A DNA stretch of 64,000 bases from assembly GCA_934359185.1 (NCBI GenBank), contig CAKRLE010000008.1, forward strand, positions 62,001 to 126,000, in the 5' to 3' direction. This stretch comes from an uncultured Lachnospira sp. (GTDB taxonomy: Bacteria > Bacillota > Clostridia > Lachnospirales > Lachnospiraceae). Of the stretch, positions 54,262-64,000 are shown in pieces (position 1 is the first letter of the stretch; every line of letters starts with the position of its first letter). The notes beneath the pieces are model-generated. The model did no database searches. It worked only from the letters and a program-made list of their open reading frames with translations, and was not told the DNA's origin. Both the position numbers and the translations under genes were made by a program.

Positions 54262-54316
54262 AAACCTCCCCATGAAGCGATAATCTATTCTGATTATCAC
54301 CATCTTGGGAAGGTTT
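54262..54316 (-). terminator. intrinsic terminator of the atp operon
   Basis: Outer arms AAACCTCCC and GGGAAGGTTT (one bulge) enclose an inner GATAATC/GATTATC hairpin. The minus strand continues TTTTATTTTG. The outer stem contains the ribosome binding site of the YwmB-like gene. Confidence 0.85.
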
Positions 54317-54338
54317 AAACATTAAATTAATTAACAGA

Positions 54339-54737
54339 TCAGTCAACCGCACCGAGTCGTGCCATAGACCGCTTAAGAGCCGCTTCAGCTCTTAACATAT
54401 CTATATTCGCCTCGCCACTCTTAATCCGCCTCTCAGCTCTTATCATAGCCTCATTAGCTCTGTTGACATCAATCTCCTCAGGCCACTCTGCAACTTCTGC
54501 CAAAACAGTAACCTTGTCCTTAAGTATCTCGATTATACCTCCGTGAACGGCAGCCTTTTTAATCTGCCCATCCTCGTGTATCTTCATGACACCTGGAACA
54601 ATTACCGCTGTAAGTGGAATATGTTCGGCATATACACCGATTTCTCCCTCACTTGTAACCAGCTCAACCATGTTAACATCATCATGATAGAACTGTCTGT
54701 CAGGAGTATTAACTATTAACTCAAACTTATCGGCCAT
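54339..54737 (-). CDS. atpC: ATP synthase epsilon subunit
   Basis: A 132-residue central-stalk subunit. The N-terminal beta sandwich (LIVNTPDRQFYHDDVNMVEL; EGEIGVYAEHIPLTAVI) and the C-terminal helical hairpin (AERRIKSGEANIDMLRAEAA) are present. Last gene of the atp operon, ten bases after atpD. Confidence 0.97.
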   Translation of the reverse strand: MADKFELIVNTPDRQFYHDDVNMVELVTSEGEIGVYAEHIPLTAVIVPGVMKIHEDGQIKKAAVHGGIIEILKDKVTVLAEVAEWPEEIDVNRANEAMIRAERRIKSGEANIDMLRAEAALKRSMARLGAVD

Positions 54738-54747
54738 GCTTATCTCC

Positions 54748-57019
<2,272 letters not shown>

Positions 57020-57044
57020 AACTCAATTACCTCCATTCACGTTT

Positions 57045-59123
<2,079 letters not shown>

Positions 59124-59136
<13 letters not shown>

Positions 59137-59675
59137 GTGCTCTCACTCATTTCATTCAGTGTCTGCTCAATCAGCGCCTGGTTGTCTGCCTCAGTCAAAG
59201 AATTAGCAACAACCTTGGCTGCCATAAGCTGTGAAACAGCGATAATCTGCTGTTTAACCTCATCAGCGCATTTCTGTTTTTCAAGCTCTGCCTCTGTGTT
59301 AGCACGTTCAATAATTCTTGCTGCCTCAGCCTTAGCCTCCTCAACAATCTTTGCCTCATTGTGCTTTGCAACTTTTCTTGCTTCGCTTAAAATGCTCTCA
59401 GCTTCTTTACCAGCTGCTTTAAGCTTCTCTTCATACTCCTGCTTTAATGCTAAGGCATTCTCTTTATCTGCCTTTGCAGTCTCTCTGTCATTAGTAATCT
59501 TATCCTGCCTTTTCTTAAGCATGTTACGAACAGGCTTGAATAAGATAAAGGAAAGAAGTACAAACAGTATAAATACATTAACTGCTGTAATAGTAGCATC
59601 AAGAAGAAGCTGATAATCCAAGCCAAATAATCGGCCATCATCCGTCAGAGCAATAAATGTACTCAGGGAATTCAA
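59124..59675 (-). CDS. atpF: ATP synthase b subunit
   Basis: A 183-residue peripheral stalk. One membrane helix (VNVFILFVLLSFILFKPV) is followed by a long coiled coil rich in Ala, Glu and Lys. The start codon is TTG at 59675, eight bases after GGAGG. Confidence 0.95.
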
Positions 59676-59729
59676 TATTTTAGCCTCCTTCCAGCTATAT
59701 ATTTAATGAAATCTGCCTTGTTCTGAATC

Positions 59730-60011
<282 letters not shown>

Positions 60012-60017
60012 TTAACT

Positions 60018-60746
60018 TTAATCACCAATTTTGTCGTTAACATATACCATTGTCAACATACAGAATACATACGCCTGTATACATCCAGAGAACAAATCAA
60101 AATATGCATGAAGTAATGCTGGATATGCGATTGTAAATGGTTTTAACAAGTCATATATCAAGCCCATAAGAACTGTTCCTGACATGATATTACCAAACAG
60201 ACGCAATGAAAGTGACAATGGAACTGCAAACTCACCTATCAGGTTAATTGGAAACAGAAACCATATTGGTTGAAACAATGCTGTAAAATGCTTAATCTTA
60301 TTCTTCTTGATACCATTAAACTGTATCAGCACAAATGTAATAAGACCCAAGCAAAGTGTTACACCATAGTCTGCAGTAGGCGGCCTTAATCCAAACAGAC
60401 CGGCAATATTTGATATAATAATAAACAAAAACAATGTTGACAGATAATTGACAAACTTGTTTGCATTCTTACCCATAATGCCATCAACCATGGTCTGAAG
60501 CATCTCAACTATAAGTTCTACTGCATTCATGAACATTCCCGGTGTCTCATCTTCTGATTCCTTATTAAGCTTGATTCTTGCTACAATTGCCAGAATCAGA
60601 ATCAATAAAGAAACATACATAAGAGCCACGTGTGTAGTATTGATACTGAAATCATAATCAATCCCTGGAATTCTGAATGTATACAGCGACTTAATCATAA
60701 AACTGCTATCAAGTGCCACCATGGATGTCACACCTGCGATTCCCAC
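60018..60746 (-). CDS. atpB: ATP synthase a subunit
   Basis: A 242-residue membrane stator subunit with several helices. The essential arginine lies in VPLSLSLRLFGNIMSG. The start is GTG at 60746, eight bases after GGAGG. Confidence 0.96.
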   Translation of the reverse strand: MGIAGVTSMVALDSSFMIKSLYTFRIPGIDYDFSINTTHVALMYVSLLILILAIVARIKLNKESEDETPGMFMNAVELIVEMLQTMVDGIMGKNANKFVNYLSTLFLFIIISNIAGLFGLRPPTADYGVTLCLGLITFVLIQFNGIKKNKIKHFTALFQPIWFLFPINLIGEFAVPLSLSLRLFGNIMSGTVLMGLIYDLLKPFTIAYPALLHAYFDLFSGCIQAYVFCMLTMVYVNDKIGD

Positions 60747-60750
60747 GTTC

Positions 60751-61158
60751 TTACCCTCCTTTTCTTTGTTTATAAATGATTTTTGCCACAGCCGGCTGAA
60801 GATATGCGGCTGCCTTCATGGCAAACATTCCTATAAGGGCTGCTAAAAGATCTCCTATATGGAAATAATATAAAAAAGCAAACAACGCCACCATAACAAG
60901 TAATCTTACAAAATAACCAATTACTAACGTTTTGGTTGTGTCAGCCCGCCCATACACCACCTTATGAATTCGACTGCCAAGATGAAATGAGGCAAATGCT
61001 GCATATAAAACGCCTGCAAGAAAGCCAGCAGCATATATTGCAGGATTATCAAACACGATAAATATCACAACTTCCCCAATAACCAGATATATCAGTTCTA
61101 TCAGATACATCAATGGTAAAGCGGGATTAAGACTATGAATTCTTTTCAGTATTGTCAT
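60751..61158 (-). CDS. atpI: ATP synthase subunit I-like protein
   Basis: A small membrane protein with about four helices (YLIELIYLVIGEVVIFIVF; LLVMVALFAFLYYFHIGDLL) of the AtpI type, which assists c-ring assembly. Two adjacent ATG codons (61164 and 61158) inside the end of the upstream gene are the best starts; neither has a strong ribosome binding site, so coupling is likely. A longer version beginning 28 codons upstream is less likely. Confidence 0.75.
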   Translation of the reverse strand: MTILKRIHSLNPALPLMYLIELIYLVIGEVVIFIVFDNPAIYAAGFLAGVLYAAFASFHLGSRIHKVVYGRADTTKTLVIGYFVRLLVMVALFAFLYYFHIGDLLAALIGMFAMKAAAYLQPAVAKIIYKQRKGG

Positions 61159-61435
61159 TATCATGATTTGCTTTGGCAACCTTTCTTTTAATGTCCTCTT
61201 CCAATCTCTTTCTGCGGGCTTTCTCATCCTGACTGACCACATTCATAACCAGCACATATGCATTACGTCCACCTGCAAGAATCCCAATTATAAGCAGCGG
61301 AAGTGTAAACCACGTCCCAAATCTGTTATCAAGCCATACACCAAGTGCCACACATACAAATATTGGCACCATAACAGCTATGGCCACCTGGGATATCAAT
61401 ACTATGTTGCGAAGACCGGATCCCCCTTGGCTCAT
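61133..61435 (-). CDS. atpZ: AtpZ/AtpI-family protein
   Basis: A 100-residue protein with two membrane helices (IVLISQVAIAVMVPIFVCVALG and WFTLPLLIIGILAGGRNAYV as separate blocks) and a charged tail. It belongs to the AtpZ group that often precedes AtpI in atp operons, linked to Mg/Ca transport or assembly. It overlaps atpI at its end and is the first gene of the atp operon. AAAGGA is its ribosome binding site. Confidence 0.82.
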   Translation of the reverse strand: MSQGGSGLRNIVLISQVAIAVMVPIFVCVALGVWLDNRFGTWFTLPLLIIGILAGGRNAYVLVMNVVSQDEKARRKRLEEDIKRKVAKANHDNDNTEKNS

Positions 61436-61523
61436 CTGTCTATCCTTTCAAATGATGTTTGGTAATATATTAACATTTATAAGCCCAAAAGTCTATTCAA
61501 TTTACATTTTTCCGAACTACTAA

Positions 61524-61552
61524 TTGAATTCTTATAAAGTTACTGATATAAT
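61524..61552 (+). promoter_or_regulatory. sigma-A promoter of the DUF402 gene
   Basis: TTGAAT (61524-61529), a 17-base spacer and a perfect TATAAT (61547-61552), with TG before the -10. The atp promoter must be in the same 150-base spacer on the other strand; it was not resolved. Confidence 0.85.
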
Positions 61553-61587
61553 TCATTCAACTAGTATTCCATATGGAGGTAACGCTT

Positions 61588-62058
61588 ATGCCAGCTCTTT
61601 ATAGAAAAAGACTTATTCCTGACGAATGTATACATTTAAAAGACGATATAATTGTCTATTCCGGCGATAACTGCCTTATTACCAAGTGGGAAACGCTTCA
61701 CCCAAAGCGTGAATTTTCTCACGGAATTTCTTATTACTGTATATCTAACGGCTGGAAAATAAGCAAATTCTTTGATTCAGATGACAAACTGACATATATA
61801 TACTGTGACATAATAGACACTGATTATAATGCCACATCTGACACATATGTATTCACTGATTTGCTGGCAGACGTAATTATTGAAGAAAACGGATTTGTGC
61901 GTGTTGTTGATCTTGATGAACTTGCCGATGCTCATAATGAGCACATCCTTTCTGATGAATTACTTGGTATTGCATTACGCCGTCTTGACAGACTTCTCAA
62001 AAATATTTATTCAGGAGAATTTAAGGAGTATATAGCAAAGCTCGATTCTTTCTGTTAG
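61588..62058 (+). CDS. DUF402 domain protein
   Basis: A 156-residue acidic cytosolic protein starting at the ATG at 61588, eight bases after GGAGG. The DUF402 pattern is visible (WKISKFFDSDDKLTYIYCDI; TDTYVFTDLLADVIIEENGF as separate blocks). Members include nucleoside diphosphatase-like FomD-type proteins. It stands alone between two divergent minus-strand units and ends at a strong hairpin. Confidence 0.72.
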   Translation: MPALYRKRLIPDECIHLKDDIIVYSGDNCLITKWETLHPKREFSHGISYYCISNGWKISKFFDSDDKLTYIYCDIIDTDYNATSDTYVFTDLLADVIIEENGFVRVVDLDELADAHNEHILSDELLGIALRRLDRLLKNIYSGEFKEYIAKLDSFC

Positions 62059-62092
62059 TATCTTTTGTCAATAAATTTTAATTATACATTTA

Positions 62093-62125
62093 AAGCCAGC
62101 TATCCAATATCAGGATAACTGGCTT
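62093..62125. terminator. bidirectional terminator between DUF402 and dCMP deaminase genes
   Basis: AAGCCAG...TATCC pairs with GGATA...CTGGCTT around AATATCA, with one mismatch. Both sides are AT-rich, so it can serve the convergent genes on either side. Confidence 0.88.
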
Positions 62126-62130
62126 ATTAA

Positions 62131-62616
62131 TTATAAAGTAAATTCTATCTTTCTCCCCGTCGGTTTATATCTGACAATCTCTACACCAGCTGCCGTAAGC
62201 ATTCTTTTGGAGCCTATCACCGATGGTGTCATCTCATATTTATCACACTCATACACAACGGTCTTTATGCCTGATTGAATAATAGCTTTAGCACATTCAT
62301 TACATGGAAAAAGCGTAACATATATCTTGGCATTTTCAAGATTGCCGCCACGATAATTAAGAATAGCATTGAGCTCACTGTGAGTTGTATACATATACTT
62401 ATTATCCAGCGGGTCACCTTCCCTTGCCCATGGAAATTCGTCATCAGAACAACCAACAGGAAGCCCGTTGTATCCCATTGATAATATTTTATTATCCTTG
62501 CTTACTATGCAGGCTCCCACCTGTGTATTAGGATCCTTTGACCTGAGCGCAGCCATCTTGGCTACCCCCATAAAATATTCATCCCATGATATATAATCCA
62601 TTCTCTTATCACTCAT
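62131..62616 (-). CDS. dCMP deaminase (ComEB type)
   Basis: A 161-residue zinc enzyme converting dCMP to dUMP for dTTP synthesis. Zinc and catalytic residues lie in THSELNAILNY (His and Glu) and PCNECAKAIIQSG (two Cys). The start is the ATG at 62616 after GGAG; a nine-codon longer frame is rejected. Confidence 0.93.
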   Translation of the reverse strand: MSDKRMDYISWDEYFMGVAKMAALRSKDPNTQVGACIVSKDNKILSMGYNGLPVGCSDDEFPWAREGDPLDNKYMYTTHSELNAILNYRGGNLENAKIYVTLFPCNECAKAIIQSGIKTVVYECDKYEMTPSVIGSKRMLTAAGVEIVRYKPTGRKIEFTL

Positions 62617-62654
62617 GTATCTGCTCCTTTTACTGTCAGTCAAGCGCCTGCTTC

Positions 62655-63083
62655 TTACTGCTCTAACATATTTATTCTCTTTATATGTCTTTCAGCGTTA
62701 GAAAATTTTGATTCCAAAAATGTGTCTGCTATTCTGAATGCAAGCTCTGGTCCTGTCACTCTTGCTCCAAGACATAATACATTGGCATTATTATGCTCCT
62801 TTGTTGCCTGTGCTGAGAAACAATCACCACATAAAGCAGCTCTGATTCCTTTAATCTTGTTAGCTGCCATGCTCATTCCTATTCCTGTTCCACATATAAG
62901 GATGCCTTCCTCACATTCGCCATTAAGGATAAGGTCACAGACCTTCTTTGCATATACGGGATAATCACACGATTCATTTGTATAACACCCTGCATCTTTA
63001 CATTCAATTCCTTTTTTCTTTAAATGCTCAATCATCTCATTCTTAAGCTCTAATCCACCATGATCACTTCCAATTGCTATCAT
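62655..63083 (-). CDS. rpiB: ribose 5-phosphate isomerase B
   Basis: A 142-residue enzyme of the pentose phosphate pathway. GSDHGGLELKNEM at the start, the catalytic CGTGIGMSMAANKI and HNNANVLCLGARV are diagnostic of RpiB. Its ATG overlaps the previous stop as ATGA. Confidence 0.95.
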   Translation of the reverse strand: MIAIGSDHGGLELKNEMIEHLKKKGIECKDAGCYTNESCDYPVYAKKVCDLILNGECEEGILICGTGIGMSMAANKIKGIRAALCGDCFSAQATKEHNNANVLCLGARVTGPELAFRIADTFLESKFSNAERHIKRINMLEQ

Positions 63084-63577
63084 ATCTTCTTCTCCTTCTT
63101 TCCGGCTCTTTCATCCAATGCCTTTTTTATATTTTGGGCTGCTTTCTCTATCATATTCTGCAGCTGCACGAAACATCTGTCATATTCTTCCACGCCTTTT
63201 CCATATGGATCTTCTACATCTGCCTCTATATCTTCGGTAAACTCTCCTATTGTATATACATTGATTGCCCTGTCAAACGAAGCATATACCTTTGCCTTCA
63301 TAGGCTGATTCATCACCAGTACAAGCGTATCTTTACCAAAATCTTTGTCACTAATCTGACATGCCTCATTACTTGGAATTATCATTCCATGTCTTGCTGC
63401 GACTGCAACCGCTTTAGGATTATATGGTTCTGGAAACAGAACAACCAAGCCACGTGATTCCACACTCATATGCTCTATTCCACATTTTTTAAGTTCATTA
63501 TCCATAATCGTAGCTGCCATAGGACTCCGGCATGTATTACCCATACACACAAATATAATATTGCTGTAAGTATTCAC
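63080..63577 (-). CDS. low-molecular-weight phosphatase, YwlE-type (probable protein-arginine phosphatase)
   Basis: A 165-residue protein from the GTG at 63577, seven bases after GGAGG. The P-loop is VCMGNTCRSPMAA, with Thr after Asn as in the arginine phosphatase YwlE, where tyrosine phosphatases usually have Ile. The acid loop is near VEDPYGKGVEEYD. Gene order with the Sua5-type gene and rpiB is as in Bacillus ywlC-ywlE-ywlF. Confidence 0.88.
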   Translation of the reverse strand: MNTYSNIIFVCMGNTCRSPMAATIMDNELKKCGIEHMSVESRGLVVLFPEPYNPKAVAVAARHGMIIPSNEACQISDKDFGKDTLVLVMNQPMKAKVYASFDRAINVYTIGEFTEDIEADVEDPYGKGVEEYDRCFVQLQNMIEKAAQNIKKALDERAGKKEKKI

Positions 63578-63598
63578 AATACTACCTCCATACCACAA

Positions 63599-64000
63599 CT
63601 ATACATCTATAATCATATGTCCTGCTGCCTTTATAAGCCTGTTCATAACAGCCTGTCCTACATTATCAGTTGGAAAGCTCTCTGAATATACTACATTAAT
63701 ACCATTCTCGTCAAATTCACGAAGCACAGCAAAAAGATTTCTTGCTTCCTGTGCTTCATCAAATCTGCTTCCCATATCAACCACATCAAAGCCATCATAT
63801 AAACCGACATTCTCTGTAGATGCCATAATTGCTACCTTTGCACCATCTTTGACTGCCTGTGATGCCTTGGTTCTTATCGCATCAACAACCTTTGACTGTT
63901 CACCTCTTACTATCGTAATCTGGGCATTAGGTGCATAATGCTTATATTTCATTCCTGGCGCCTTAGGAACAATCCCATCCGGAACACTCTCCATAATTGC
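63599..64000 (-). CDS. threonylcarbamoyl-AMP synthase, C-terminal part (truncated by window)
   Basis: The last 133 codons of a Sua5/YwlC-type protein needed for the t6A tRNA modification. APGMKYKHYAPNAQITIVRG and GQAVMNRLIKAAGHMIID are typical of the Sua5 C-terminal domain. The reading frame is open to the right edge; the N-terminal YrdC domain is outside. It precedes the YwlE-type gene by 21 bases. Confidence 0.88.
   Translation of the reverse strand, partial: AIMESVPDGIVPKAPGMKYKHYAPNAQITIVRGEQSKVVDAIRTKASQAVKDGAKVAIMASTENVGLYDGFDVVDMGSRFDEAQEARNLFAVLREFDENGINVVYSESFPTDNVGQAVMNRLIKAAGHMIIDV

Noticed and set aside
61436..61560. A minus-strand promoter for the atp operon (TTGAAT-N18-TATAAG at 61531-61560).
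   Set aside because: The match is poor and another equally weak candidate exists, so it was not listed as a feature.

Overview
The window (about 38-40% GC by eye) looks like a chromosomal piece of a motile anaerobic Firmicute of the family Lachnospiraceae. The reasons are two flagellins of the short D0-D1 type with sigma-28 promoters, a FliW/CsrA pair, a meso-diaminopimelate dehydrogenase, a pyruvate phosphate dikinase under a Rex-like operator, and an F-type ATP synthase with an apparent sodium-binding c subunit. A Lachnospira/[Eubacterium] eligens-like species is my guess, but the species cannot be settled from sequence reading alone. Almost everything is on the minus strand, so operons read right to left. 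I saw no tRNA, rRNA, CRISPR array, insertion sequence or prophage.

Left part (1-16.5 kb): the rif/str information-processing cluster. Reading from the right, rpmG-secE-nusG-rplK-rplA is followed by an L10 leader with rplJ-rplL, a palindromic spacer element, then rpoB-rpoC. Two metabolic genes (ppdK, ddh) lie between rpoC and rpsL, where rpsL would usually follow rpoC closely. Clear sigma-A promoters and intrinsic terminators bound most of these units.

Middle part (16.6-36.9 kb): a surface-glycan island attached to the flagellin genes. It has a FliD-like orphan, a StrF-like and a family-4 glycosyltransferase, three CgeB-like glycosyltransferases, a hexapeptide acetyltransferase, a divergent adenylate-forming enzyme and two LicD phosphotransferases. 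It also has a cytidylyltransferase::Gfo/Idh/MocA fusion, a Gfo/Idh/MocA::glycerophosphodiesterase fusion, two TIM-barrel proteins (one with an added Rossmann-like domain) and a large methyltransferase between the two flagellins. My reading is a pathway that makes a CDP-activated polyol or related alcohol and places it, through a phosphodiester, on a flagellin glycan. That is an inference from gene content and position.

Flagellar late block (34.1-47.5 kb): flgK-flgK-flgL-fliW-csrA, flaG-fliD-fliS-flgN-like, and the two flagellins, with four sigma-28-type promoters. Both flagellin leaders, and the leader of one glycosyltransferase operon, carry short hairpins with GGA in the loop, as expected for CsrA binding. 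Flagellin and its decoration may therefore be co-regulated after transcription.

Right part (47.6-64 kb): a class A penicillin-binding protein, a membrane-anchored protein with a pseudo-C39 domain, a methyltransferase and a YwmB-like protein; then the ATP synthase operon (atpZ-I-B-E-F-H-A-G-D-C), a DUF402 protein, dCMP deaminase, rpiB, a YwlE-type phosphatase and the end of a Sua5-type gene cut by the window edge. The Sua5-YwlE-RpiB-Atp order resembles the ywlC-ywlE-ywlF-atp region of Bacillus subtilis.
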